NCBI RefSeq assembly: GCF_018991925.1
Contig: NW_024737042.1
Location: 19,639,295 to 19,703,294 of the forward strand
Length of the DNA: 64,000 bases
Source: Homarus americanus
Lineage: Eukaryota > Arthropoda > Malacostraca > Decapoda > Nephropidae
Reading direction: 5' to 3'
The position numbers were made by a program, and so were the translations under genes. The notes under the pieces were generated by a model. The model worked only from the letters and a program-made list of their open reading frames with translations. It searched no databases and was not told the DNA's origin. This document shows, one piece after another, positions 10,791 through 20,720 of this stretch (position 1 is its first letter; each line of letters starts with the position of its first letter).

Positions 10791-11196
10791 ATCTGAAAAT
10801 CATTCTCCCTGTGCTTTAAATTTCCTCTGAAATCAGAAAAAAAAAGATACAAGATGAAGGAAAAATAGAAGAAAGGCTTGACATTCTAACAACAAAGAGC
10901 CGAGGTACATAAGAAGAAGACGAAGAAGATTCTGTAGTTGAGGAATGTAATATCAGAGGGTATATCTTGCTGGCCTGGACCCGTTTTCTCAGCCCCACGA
11001 CATGACAACATTCCCGTGTCCCTTTGTTAGTTTTACCAAGACCCACTGGACACTATGCTACGACTATTACTAGAACTATTTTTTTTTAAACTTGGCCTCC
11101 AGCCTCTCCCAATAGGTTAGGTGAGCCTTCGCCACCATTTTATTGCCTTAAAGTTAACTATCCTAATACATAAGTAGCTACCCTTCGGGTGTTGAG

Positions 11197-11703
11197 TTAG
11201 TTGAGCCGCAGGTCTATGCGGCATTCAGTGACTGTTGACTCAAAGTCGATATCTGCGACTGTTGTCGGCTTTGGAGCCGATGCTCTCGTTCTCCTGAGGC
11301 AAAGCAATACAGTACTAAGGAGAGAGAAGGACAGTCGACATCTCATCCAGGCTGTAACATAACTTCTCGGCTGCTGCTTCCGTTCAGATAACACCTCTGC
11401 GAGTCTGGCGTAGAAGCATCTTGCGTTTGGTCCCATCCTGCCAGAGGTTGTGAACACCAGAGGAGTGAAGCTGCCCTGATTGCCGTTTTGAATTCTCTCC
11501 CCATATACGCTAATCGTCTCGTTTTCGTTCCTCCTGTGTGCAGCATCGAGAGGTAGGTTTCGGTGACATGCGACCCTGGGATAAAAAATCCTTATATCAA
11601 AGAAGGCTCGCTGTCCCTGCGTCCAGAATACTCGAGCACTGACGTCCACACGGGCTTCTTTGGATGAGTTTGAAGTCTTGTGACGGAGGTTCTCACTTTC
11701 CAA
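11197..11703 (-). pseudogene. REL retroelement copy A: restriction-like endonuclease domain
   Basis: This 168-codon piece contains EARVDVSARVFWTQGQRAFF and DIRIFYP, then [20 protein letters not shown] and the tail RLSFSLLSTVLLCLRRTRA. The spaced Glu/Asp residues with a DxR-type strand look like a PD-(D/E)XK (restriction-like) fold, which in REL elements nicks the target for target-primed reverse transcription. The Gly-Gly-Met-Gly loop is intact in copies B and C ([11 protein letters not shown]) but is GRMG here. The catalytic assignment is by pattern only. Confidence 0.65.
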
Positions 11704-11718
11704 TGGAAGGAGGGGCGG

Positions 11719-12456
11719 TTACACCATGACGTAATGGCAGGTTTCCCCCAGTAGATTTGCTGTGAGGTCCCTTACTTCGCCGTGCCTCATGCATACAAAG
11801 CTCCCTTTCTTGCACACCATGGCGTGGTCGATGTCGTAAGATGAGCCGCACACGCACTGGGAGGGCAGACCTTCGACTGGCCTACCGTACCTTAGAGCAA
11901 TGGCATCTGTGAATTCTTGTTTGTTAAAGATGAAACCTTTTGCCCTTATCGGTGACGTTGTTAGCCAGTTCGAGGCGCACACCTCCTGCGCTATAGCTAC
12001 TTTTCTTTTCAAGTTGCTCCAACAGTTGTTGCAGTTTATCACTTTGGGTGTGCTACCGCGCTGTCGTAATGGACCGTCTAATCTTGTTTAATTTGCTGGT
12101 ATCCACCTGACTTGATGCATTCTGAGCTATTATGTCTTCAGTGAGAGCTGCCGTGAGCTTGGCAGAGTTCTGATGTTCTGTAGCGGCAAGCTCCACTGAA
12201 TTAGTCAATCCCATTCTTCCCATCTCGGTGGTAGTGCAAGGAGTGACCTTTCTGCTGGAGTTAAGTGAGGATTTTTCACTAGGGTTGGGATAAAAGCGAC
12301 ATTGATGGCTTCTTCCAGGGAGCGGAGGAGGGGTCTGATATCATGGATAGTGCGTATCAGGTAATTCCAGTGATCCTTGACTCCATGGGTGACTGCCGCA
12401 AAAGCCGCATGTGGCTCTGGTTTGGCAATATCAAACAGAGCTTGGATTTCCTTCAC
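11719..12456 (-). pseudogene. REL retroelement copy A: thumb-like region and C-C-H-C cluster
   Basis: The piece at 12,205-12,456 has KPEPHAAFAAVTHGVKDHW and LVKNPHLTPAERSLLALPP, the helical region after RT. The piece at 11,719-12,042 has ASNWLTTSPIRAKGFIFNK, LRYGRPVEGLPSQCVCG and DIDHAMVCKKGSFVCMRH. The Cys-x-Cys, His and Cys spacing forms a zinc-binding cluster like the one next to REL endonucleases. Copy C encodes the same text at 55,116-55,328. A frame change separates the two pieces. Confidence 0.75.
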
Positions 12457-12528
12457 CCACTCATTAACCTTTCCCGTTACGTACTCGGTCTTGAAGTTCT
12501 TCTTGCCAATTACTGCACCTAGATGTCT

Positions 12529-13419
12529 TTAGCCCTCCTTTGTTATTTTGACCTCACTTCTGCAGAACACCTCTATTGCCCATTCATAGTGTTCTGGTTT
12601 CACAATGAAAAAGGACTTGCTGGCGTTTGGATGGTACCCTATTTGTGGACCTCGTGATGTTACCAGGTCCCACCACTTTTTGATGTCCTCCACTTTTCCT
12701 GCTCCTGTTAGGTCATCAGCGTACACCACTTGATCGACCTCGGTTGTTTCATATTTTATTGCATGTTGGAGCACGAAAAGGCCTAGTGCGTACATTGCCA
12801 TGGCGACAGGGTCCCCCTGTGTTGTTCCCTCGGTTGACTGTATGGTGGTATCTCCTCTTAGGGCCTTGAAGCTTGTAATATAGAGGTCTGATGGGCTCCT
12901 ATAGGTGTTTTCAACATACATTGCAAAGCTTGGACACTTGATCTTGATGTTGTGCAGTGTAGCCTTGCGGTTGAGTTTGATGAATGCGTTGGAAGTATCG
13001 ACCACACGTACTGCCTCACAATCACGCTGCTCGTATATCTTTCTCATGGCGTGAATGGCAGTTCCTCCCCCTCACCCCCCAGCCTGATGGCCTGCACATA
13101 CTTGCAAGTTCCCTACAGCTGCCCTGACTTCATCATTTACCACCTCCATTATGCATTTTCCAATGATCCGTCTCAGCACTTCCCCCACTCCTATAGGTCT
13201 ACATCCTGGAATTTTTTCCAGAGGAATGAGGCGACAGGCCATCAGAGCATGGAGGTGGTGGCAGCACGAGGTTGCTAGCTTTCTTGCAAGGGCGGCAATG
13301 ACATCGCAGAGATCACTTGCTACGGCACCAAACTTTTTAGTGCTGAGGATGACTCTCCAACCGTTTGCAACCAGGCCTAAAGGGCTTGCGCCTTTCCGAG
13401 TTTTTAGTGCTTTTTCCAC
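12529..13419 (-). pseudogene. REL retroelement copy A: reverse transcriptase core
   Basis: Two open pieces (13,072-13,419 and 12,529-13,047) form the RT. The first has CRLIPLEKIPGCRPIGVGE and LRRIIGK, which match RT block 2. The second carries DTSNAFIKLNRK (catalytic Asp in the DxxNAF context), the primer-grip region TTQGDPVAMAMYAL, and the active site VVYADDLTGAG. KKWWDLVTSRGPQIGYHPN and KSFFIV follow. The TQGDP and YADD motifs with the trailing GYHPNASKS text are typical of this widespread invertebrate family. The two pieces lie in different frames, so at least one indel separates them. Confidence 0.8.
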
Positions 13420-14223
13420 ACCATCCCTCCTGTTATTTTCTCGAACAGGACAGCATTGGGAGGGATTTAGGCTCCCTGGAACCTGATGCCTTCATCTTCA
13501 CTTGCAGAGGGATGTTTTTCCTTCAGTTGTAGTAATGTGTCTCTGTTTATTAGTAGAACACCACCGGAAAATTTCTCTGTGAGAGATCATACCGCCAAGG
13601 ACACTTTTCCCTCACGCATCTTCTTACCAAATTTTCTGACAACATCCTCGGTGTTTTGCTTTCCGTCTACTCTGAATTTTAGACTCTCCTGCAGTGTTGT
13701 TGCTTCGCGTAGGAGATCATCAAGGGCCTTTTTTTGCCACAGTCATTGCTGCCACATTTTCTTTGCACTTAGTCCTCTGACAGAAAAGATGGGGTATTAT
13801 TGCCAGTATTTGAAAAGCTAATGGGGCCAGGGGGCTGTCGTGAGTGTAATTGCTTATGAGGCAAGTCATCTCCCGGATAATTTCTTTGGTGGCCAAACAC
13901 TTGGGTGGTTCAAAGAGGATAGCTGGCGACCACCTGACCACTTCTGAGTAGACTTCTTTGACCCACTTCTCCGCATCCTCTCCCGACAAGCCTTTCCAAT
14001 TTGTTGACTGAATGTCATTCACCTCATGAACACTATTTTCCGACTGAGTGGGTTCACTACTATCGTCTGACATGTTATCAACAGGTGATCGATCTCTGCT
14101 GTAGGGATTTTGACAGCTGGTCCCATTCCTAGAACCCACACATCGTGTGTAACTTCTCACATAGATACAGGTTGTGCATTTCTGATTCCGGCCTGGGCAC
14201 TGACAAGCACATTTCCCAGCCAT
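13420..14223 (-). pseudogene. REL retroelement copy A: Cys-rich N-terminus and spacer
   Basis: The likely start is the ATG at 14,221-14,223, giving MAGKCACQCPGRNQKC followed by further Cys residues (CTTC, CVGSRNGTSC), a probable metal-binding or nucleic-acid-binding module. A longer frame upstream to 14,460 runs through a G+C-rich Pro/Ala repeat and is probably not coding. An acidic Ser-rich segment and a helical region (WKGLSGEDAEKWVKEVY) follow. The frame ends at 13,720 after a run of A residues, where a one-base slip is likely. The following 300 bases remain recognisably coding (KALDDLLREATTL, DTLLQLKEKHPSAS) but contain stops and another shift. Confidence 0.6.
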
Positions 14224-14315
14224 TATGTCGTACTGGGAAGGAGAGAACGGTACGAGAGGTAGGTAGTTGTGGTTTGGGAGGTGGAGGAGGGGAAGGTCCG
14301 TTTTGATGTACTGAC

Positions 14316-14392
14316 CGGCGGGGCGGGGCGGGGCGGGGGTGGAGCTGGGTCGGGGCGGGGCGGAGCCGGAGCGGGGCGGGGCAGGGCCAGGG
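14316..14392 (+). repeat. G-rich tandem repeat (GGGGC-type)
   Basis: About 77 bp of GGGGCGGGGC-like units lie just upstream of the likely start codon of REL copy A, in its presumed 5' leader. Several closely spaced runs of four G on the plus strand could form a G-quadruplex. A transcript of the element would carry the C-rich complement. Confidence 0.8.
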
Positions 14393-14460
14393 TAGAGCGC
14401 CGCATGGCACAGGGCGGACAGGACCATTACCACACATGACCAGCTCGAGTTACAAGCCAA

Positions 14461-14739
14461 AGCCTAGGTGGCACTGACCAACACCAATGCCACCTGCTAG
14501 ACAGTCCCGGGCTCTCCAATAACTATCACTAATATCCACACAGGAGGCCCACAGGAGGATGACACTGTGATCACTTGACGCACTACACATTCACAAGTAA
14601 TAATTCCAGAAGTCCTGGCTGGTTGTCCCTGTTAAGACACCACTTTTAACGAAAAACCCGGAGCTGTCACGACCCCATCCTCCCTCCACAACACCAGCAC
14701 TACTACTACTACTACTACTACAGATATGATGATATGGCC
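14461..14739. other. Intergenic stretch; (ACT)n at 14,698-14,721
   Basis: I see no coding signal here. A short (ACT/CTA)n run abuts the 3' end of REL copy B. Read on the element's strand it is a TAG-repeat tail, comparable with the (ATT)n tail of copy C. Confidence 0.6.
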
Positions 14740-15137
14740 TCCATTCTCCCCTAATAGCCATACCTTCGCCGCCATTCTATTACCTTACAATTAAATATCC
14801 TAATACATAAGTAGCTACCCTACCTGTGTTGAGTTAATTGAGCCGCAGATCTATGCGGCATTCAATGACTGTTACCTCATAGTCAATATCTGCAACTGTT
14901 GTCGGCTTTGGGGCCGATGCTCTCGTTCCCCTGAGGCAGAGCAAAGCCGACCTAAGGAGAGAGAAGGACAGTCGACATCTCATCCAGGCCATAACATAAA
15001 TTCTGGGCTGCTGCTTCTGTTCGGATAGCACCTCCGCGAGTCTGGCGTAGAAGCATCTTGCACTTGGTCCCATCCCACCAGAGGTTGTGAACACCAGAGG
15101 AGTGAAGCTGCCTTGTTCAACGTTCTGAATTCTCTCC
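14740..15137 (-). pseudogene. REL retroelement copy B (3' fragment)
   Basis: Only the end of the endonuclease domain survives. It starts at [17 protein letters not shown] near 15,137 and runs through [19 protein letters not shown] and [16 protein letters not shown] to a stop near 14,834, then a 3' untranslated part to 14,740. The 5' side is cut off by a (TA)n tract. This copy is closer in sequence to copy C than to copy A in the GGMG loop and the SALLCLRG tail. Confidence 0.85.
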
Positions 15138-15260
<123 letters not shown>

Positions 15261-15390
15261 AGTAAATCACTGTAGGTGCGCCCCTTTGATGAGTTCCAAG
15301 AAATCATCCTGAAGAAACATTTTGAAATAAAGAAAATTGAAGTGGATGAAGCTTTCCGTATTGTAAGACAAAAAAAAGCGTGTTTTTAAT

Positions 15391-16860
15391 ATGACCATAC
15401 CGAGTTACTGGAAAAAGTTCATGTTGGATTACTGTTTTGATAACCTGAGACGTGAGCGTTCTGATCTTCAAGCGAAGATAGACCACAAATTGGCACTCCT
15501 TATTAGAAATAGTGATTGGACTAAGGATACCAATCACAACTGTGTAGTGAATCTCTCCTCTAAACAACTAGACAATGATACCTTGTGTGCCCTCGGCTAT
15601 GGTTTAAGTTTTGATGGCTCTAACAAGGGAGTCGACAGTGTTGATATAGCCAGAGCATTTTGCAATTTGGAGAAATTCAGTAATTTGACAAGTGAAGAAG
15701 TGAACATGTGTAATGGTGTTGTGTATGCATCTATGTCCAAGCCTTGTATTCCAAACTGTCCAGAAAGATTCACCAAAGCAATCCAAGCCCTTAAGAAAAA
15801 TAAGGATCTACATGTCACTAAAGCAGATAAAGCCAACACAGTAGTGATTTTAAACAAAGATGACTATATCTCTAAAATGAATGACCTTTTATATGATACT
15901 ACAACATATTCTAAACTCATAAATAATCCTCTCAACACTGTCAACACCCAGTTCAACAAAAATCTGAAGTCCCTATTGAGAGGCAAAGCTACTCTCATTA
16001 AACATCTTACTTCAACGTCCCCTCCACTGCCATACATGTACGGTGTAATCAAGACCCACAAGCCTAATAATAACCCAGCAAGACCCATCATTAGCTCAGT
16101 TGGGTCAATCTCTTATAAACTATCTAAATGGTTAGTTTCTTTACTAAATCCCCTAGTTGGTAACATTTCTAACTCTAATATCAAGAATAATATGGAATTG
16201 GTTGATAAACTCAATAACTTACACATTAATTATGATTTTAAACTGGTCAGTTTTGATGTAACATCACTCTTTACAAAGGTCCCAGTTGATGATTTACTAG
16301 AGTTCCTCATAGATTCCCTGGATAATATCTCATTGCCCGTCTCGAAAGACGACTTCATCGAACTCATCAAATTATGTATTAAGGATTGTAAATTTGAATT
16401 CACTGGAGAATATCATGCTAAAAAATTTGGTATGGCAATGGGTAATCCACTCTCACCTGTATTAAGCAACCTATATATGGAATTCTTTGAAAAGAAACTA
16501 TTAAGTAATATTTTACCACCTTCAGCAGTCTGGTTTAGATATGTTGATGATGTATTATGTCTCTGGCCATGTAATGAGGACCTAAAAGCTTTCCTGCCAC
16601 AACTTAACAACTTAGCCCCCTCGATCAAATTCACTGTGGAATTAGAGCAAGACTGTAAATTGCCATTCCTAGACTGTCTGATACACAGAATAGGTAACAC
16701 TTTTAAGTTCAGTATTTATAGAAAACCAACTAATGTGTGTTCATACATTCATTATTATTCTGCCCACCATAATAGAGTCAAACAGTCAGTATTTTCAACA
16801 ATGTTTTTACGTGCTTTGAGAATTTGCAGTCCGGAATTCATTGACGAGGAATATAAATAA
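15391..16860 (+). pseudogene. Penelope-like RT, interrupted by an in-frame stop
   Basis: This 489-codon frame begins at an ATG that overlaps the stop of an upstream frame (TAATATG, 15,388-15,394). The N-terminal half carries VTKADKANTVVILNKDDY (residues about 142-159). RT motifs are GVIKTHKPNNNPARPIIS (218-235), SFDVTSLFTKVP (catalytic Asp 289), GMAMGNPLSPVLSNLYME (347-364) and FRYVDDVL (active site YVDD 384-387). PFLDCLIHR and IYRKPTN follow, as in other Penelope RTs. The TAA at 16,858 replaces a sense codon, and the same frame stays open straight into the GIY-YIG domain. It is therefore a single-stop pseudogene, or an allele in which only RT is made. Confidence 0.9.
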
Positions 16861-17466
16861 ATCTATAATATTGGCTCAAACCTTAAATACCCTAGATCTT
16901 TCATAGACAAATGCCTAAACATTACTAAGAAAACTTTTTATAGAACTGATCCGAAGCCCACCCATGACCATAAGAATATCTTAATATTACCATTTCACCA
17001 AAAAAAATTCTCACACATTCCTTTACAACTAAAAACCTGGAACGTCAATGTGGCATTTAAGAACTCGTGCACTGTTAAACAAATGTTAATCAAGAACTCC
17101 CCCAACAACACAATTGGTTGCATTTATAAAGTTCCTTGCAAGGAATGTAATATGTTTTACTTAGGCCAGACAGGTAAAGATCTTGTAACTAGACTTAAAC
17201 AACATAGCTATAGTGTTAGGACAGGCCAGGAATCCAATGCTCTGTTTGTTCATTTGAGGGATAACAAGCATTACATTGACTGGGATAATGCCTCCTCAAT
17301 ATTACCTTGTAATTCAACTGATAGTAGGAACATCATAGAATCTAGTCTCATTAAACATACCGAAGCATTCAACATGAATTTGAGTAATGGCATGTACAAA
17401 CTGGACAATTTTGTAATTAAGAAGATTTGTAACCAGGTGAGAAGGTTGGGTCACCTTACCCTCTGA
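16861..17466 (+). pseudogene. Penelope-like GIY-YIG endonuclease domain
   Basis: This continues in the same frame as the RT, with no further stop until TGA at 17,464. A connector (YPRSFIDKCLNITKKTFY) leads to the nuclease: GCIYKVPCKECNMFYLGQTG, where the GIY and YIG motifs appear as CIY and YLG with a CxxC pair between them, a Penelope hallmark. RLKQHSYSVRTGQ gives the conserved Arg and His, and IIESSLIKHTEAFNMN gives the conserved Glu. The domain nicks target DNA to prime reverse transcription. A separate start from an internal ATG/GTG is unlikely to be meaningful. Confidence 0.88.
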
Positions 17467-17589
17467 CCTGACTACCGACCGTTGCGGTGCTATTTAAAGA
17501 TTAATAGGGTCATTACCTAATACCTGACCATTGTGGACCTGGTCTCACCCTCCTGTGTATATAAACACCTTGTTTTGTACTTTTCTTTA

Positions 17590-17645
17590 GTCTGTACTCA
17601 CCCCTGAAGATGTGAATTACACGAAAGCGCTTGGGAACTTCGTGT
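17590..17645 (+). ncRNA. Candidate hammerhead ribozyme in Penelope 3' region
   Basis: The core CTGAAGA (17,604-17,610; fits CUGANGA) and GAAA (17,623-17,626) are separated by TGTGAATTACAC, which can form a short stem II. AGCGCT at 17,626-17,631 is palindromic and gives a minimal stem III, leaving CTT (17,630-17,632) as the NUH cleavage triplet. CCC at 17,601-17,603 pairs with GGG at 17,633-17,635 as the base of stem I. Penelope-like elements are known to carry hammerheads in their terminal repeats, usually with tiny stem III. The weak point is stem II, which pairs imperfectly next to the core. An identical motif occurs on the minus strand at 20,986-21,022. Confidence 0.55.
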
Positions 17646-17651
17646 TTTCTT

Positions 17652-17653
<2 letters not shown>

Positions 17654-17700
<47 letters not shown>
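17654..17700. repeat. (TA)n microsatellite split by Tigger insertion
   Basis: About 46 bp of TA follow the Penelope end. The Tigger element starts exactly at its last TA (17,699-17,700), and TA-rich repeat resumes after the element at 20,399. Confidence 0.97.
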
Positions 17701-17703
<3 letters not shown>

Positions 17704-20398
17704 TTGTACCCCACTTAACGCTGTCAATTGAACCCAGAGGGTCCTGCGTTAAGTGAAATCCGCGTTAAGTGAACAACAGAACATATGGGATTAATTCCAA
17801 TAGAAACCAGCCCGACCCCCAAACTCCACTTTTTGACGACACATAACTATGTTGTAGTAAAAATTCTATCTTAACTTTATGATGGTATGAAAAAACAAGT
17901 AATATAGAAGAGGTTAGGTTAGGAAAGATAAAGGTTAACATAGGAAAAATGAAAGGTTACCTTAAGAAACTAAAAGTTAGGTGGAACACTTACGGTAGTA
18001 GAAGAGATGGGTCGGCATACGGGGATGGAGGCTGGTTCCGAGGCAGAGGGCAGATTACTGGCCCTCAGGTGAATCACCATTACTAGGTGAATCAACATCA
18101 CTGTCACTTACAGTTGTCAGGGCTTCCCTGACAAATCCCTCAAAGTCAACTTCACTTTCACTATCACTGGCTTGGGCTGGCTGTGGTGGGTTGCGGGCGA
18201 AGAACTCGGTTATGCTTTGCTGACGGCTGGCTTTGATGTTGTCATGATACACCGTGATGTACGGCTCCATAGCCTGCACCAGTCGGGTATGGAAGACTTC
18301 ATAGCGTTCATCGTCATTGTCGCGGGAAAGGACGGACTTAATTTTTTCTGCAAACTCTATGGCACACTTAATATCACTATGACTTAAACTAGGTTCTTCG
18401 GAGAATGACGCACCTTCTTCCTCCTCTTCACTGGCGTGTTCTTCTTCCAACATCTCGTCGGCAGTCACTTCAGGATCTTTGATCACCTCCAGGATGTCTT
18501 CGTTGGTGGTCTCGGAGAAGCCTTCAGCTGTAATATTGAGCGCAGCTTCTCTGGCAAGGTCCACTGCTACTGCAACAGTCTGAACCTGACCAGTCACAGG
18601 TTCACTCCTCCTCTCACCTGGTATGCCATGCAACACATGTCTCCATGCGTGACGAATCGTAGCAATAGTCAGCAGATCCCATGCCTCCACCAAGAAGTCT
18701 ACAGCTTGTTTAACGTTAAACTTCTTCCAAAATTGTTTGACGAGAAGTTCTTGAGTCGCCGCCTCTTGTTCCTTGTCCTCGTCGCTTTTGCTCTCGCTGT
18801 CGGTGTCACCCAGCTTACGCAACTCATCCTTGGTGTTGGTAGAGTCGTTCAGGAGCTTGAACTTCTTTGCAGAGTACGCAGCTTTCACATTGCAGATCAA
18901 CTCCTGGTCCATGGGCTGGATTAATGACGTAGTGTTGGGAGGAAGGAAGACCACTTTTACGTTGGGGTGACGATCCATAAGTAGGGGCGAGTGTCCAGGT
19001 GCGTTGTCAAGGAGCAACAAAATATTGAATGGAACATTCTGTTGCTCGCAGAATTTCTTCACGTCGGGAACAAAACAGTTGTCAAACCAGAAGAGGGACA
19101 GAGAAGAGGACATCCACGCCTTACGTGCGGTTAGCCAGTGGACATTAAGCTTGTTCATGTCCATATTCTTGTAGGCGTGCGGCTTGCGGGCTGTGTGAAT
19201 CACCGATAACTTTGGTTTACAGGTACCGGAGGCATTGGTGGTAAACAGGACGGTGATGCGTTCCTTCTGCAACTTCCGACCCCTTACCTTGCTGGCAGAC
19301 TGGACAACGAAGGTCTTGGAAGGTAACTTTTTCCAGAAAAGACCAGATTCGTCCATGTTAAACACCTGGTCGTCACTGTACTGTCCTTCCTCCATAATCT
19401 CACGTAAAAACGGAGGAAAATCTCTAGCCGCCACACGGTCAGCACTCGCTTCCTCACCACCAATGTTGATGTTGGTGATCTTGTTCCTCTTCTTAAACCT
19501 ATGCAGCCAACCAGAGGAAGCATTGAAGGGTTTGGGCTCTGCAATTCCCAGTTTACGTGACACTGCTGCGTATAGCTCACGTGCGTACTCCTGCACTGAG
19601 CGCGTGTCCACCGCCACGTTGCGTCGCGCCTGATGCACCAAATAACTCACCAGCAAATTTTCCACTTTTGCCAGCACCCTGTTCTGGCAATACCTGATAG
19701 ATGAAGCACCTGCAGACTTTGTGATTTTCATGTGCTCTTTGATCTTGACTGCATCCTTCTTGATCGTACGAATCGTAGATTCGTTGACGCCATGCTGGCG
19801 CGCGAGATCAACTTGCCGTCTTCCTTTCTCCAAATCTTGAACAATTTGGTACTTCACCTCGTAGCTTAATGAACGTCGTATCTTCTTTGGCTTAGTGCCG
19901 CTGGGTCCAGGTAAGGAAAGGTCTCTCTCTGGGGGCGGTGGTGGTCCGGCGGAAGCCATTTTACGGAACAATGGATGCGCGTTTACACGGTGTGGCCTTG
20001 AGGGATGAAACTGCCGCAGCTAGGTCAAGCATCGTCTCTCCTCCCTCCCTCCCCGGGGTGGTCACGTCATAATACTTTAAGCCAATTACAGCTAGCAGCA
20101 GAGGGGGGTAGGGATGCATGGCCAATCACAGTCCGATACGTCATATGACGTCAGTGATAACGCAACAAAGACACACACTGCGCAACCTTACCGCGCCGCT
20201 TGCCCAAGCGGAGGGAGGAGGAGGGAGAGGCGGGCAGGCGGGTGGCGCGTGGGCAAAATCTAAAAATAGCGTCTCGAGCCGGACACTCACCGCGTATATG
20301 ATGAAAAATTCCGCGTTAAGTGAAAGTTCAGCTCTGGCGAGGCACCGCGTATATGATAAAACGCGTTAAGTGAAACCGCGTTAGGCGGGGTAATACTG
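17701..20398 (-). mobile_element. Complete Tigger/pogo DNA transposon
   Basis: This 2,698-bp cut-and-paste transposon is bounded by terminal inverted repeats starting CAGT. The left end (17,701-17,721) and the right end (20,378-20,398, reversed) share 17 of 21 positions, including TACCCC and TAACGC. TA is duplicated at 17,699-17,700 and 20,399-20,400, the rule for Tc1/mariner-pogo elements. The subterminal word GCGTTAAGTGAA occurs four times in one orientation (17,746, 17,762, 20,313 and 20,363), plus diverged forms inside the TIRs. These are candidate transposase-binding sites. It carries one intact gene on the minus strand. Confidence 0.93.
18055..19971 (-). CDS. Tigger/pogo transposase (intact)
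   Basis: This 638-codon uninterrupted frame cuts out and reinserts the element. Residues about 32-80 are a psq/CENP-B-type helix-turn-helix (LSYEVKYQIVQDLEKGRRQ, LARQHGVNESTIRTI). Residues about 95-170 form the second CENP-B-like DNA-binding domain, ending SSGWLHRFKKRNKI. The DDE catalytic domain has Asp207 (FNMDESGLFWKK), Asp322 (LLLLDNAPGHSP) and Asp355 (NTTSLIQPMDQ), about 33 residues apart as in the pogo group. The C-terminus (about 385-560 and beyond) is acidic, with a Glu-rich run, as is common in Tigger proteins. The start at 19,971 (MFRKMASAG) is the longest; Met5 is a reasonable alternative. It lies inside perfect-looking TIRs, so a recently active or domesticated copy are both conceivable. 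Confidence 0.93.
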   Translation of the reverse strand: MFRKMASAGPPPPPERDLSLPGPSGTKPKKIRRSLSYEVKYQIVQDLEKGRRQVDLARQHGVNESTIRTIKKDAVKIKEHMKITKSAGASSIRYCQNRVLAKVENLLVSYLVHQARRNVAVDTRSVQEYARELYAAVSRKLGIAEPKPFNASSGWLHRFKKRNKITNINIGGEEASADRVAARDFPPFLREIMEEGQYSDDQVFNMDESGLFWKKLPSKTFVVQSASKVRGRKLQKERITVLFTTNASGTCKPKLSVIHTARKPHAYKNMDMNKLNVHWLTARKAWMSSSLSLFWFDNCFVPDVKKFCEQQNVPFNILLLLDNAPGHSPLLMDRHPNVKVVFLPPNTTSLIQPMDQELICNVKAAYSAKKFKLLNDSTNTKDELRKLGDTDSESKSDEDKEQEAATQELLVKQFWKKFNVKQAVDFLVEAWDLLTIATIRHAWRHVLHGIPGERRSEPVTGQVQTVAVAVDLAREAALNITAEGFSETTNEDILEVIKDPEVTADEMLEEEHASEEEEEGASFSEEPSLSHSDIKCAIEFAEKIKSVLSRDNDDERYEVFHTRLVQAMEPYITVYHDNIKASRQQSITEFFARNPPQPAQASDSESEVDFEGFVREALTTVSDSDVDSPSNGDSPEGQ

Positions 20399-20618
<220 letters not shown>

Positions 20619-20720
20619 CCACCTACGTGATACGGGTGGTCCCCATTAGAGGTTCACGGCGCCATAAGCTCGTTGAACAGGCTTTGTGTGAAATATAACA
20701 AAGTCTAGGACTGCTTTTAG

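Larger units (their letters stand above)
11085..14460 (-). mobile_element. REL-type retroelement, copy A (near full length)
   Basis: This minus-strand retroelement appears to encode one long protein, now broken into six or more open pieces from about 14,223 down to 11,197. The order is a Cys-rich N-terminus, a spacer, RT, a thumb-like region, a C-C-H-C cluster and a restriction-like endonuclease. No upstream AP endonuclease and no LTRs are seen. The 3' end (about 11,085-11,190) matches copies B and C. Each copy ends in GGAGGC(C)- followed by an A-rich or trinucleotide tail. The same architecture is widespread in invertebrate genomes, but I cannot assign a named clade with confidence. A non-LTR element of the REL-bearing superclade is the best reading. 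Confidence 0.7.

Noticed and set aside
13486..13821. Plus-strand 111-residue ORF
   Set aside because: It is the antisense shadow of REL retroelement coding text on the minus strand.
18436..18924. Plus-strand 162-residue ORF within the Tigger element
   Set aside because: It is the antisense shadow of the intact transposase.
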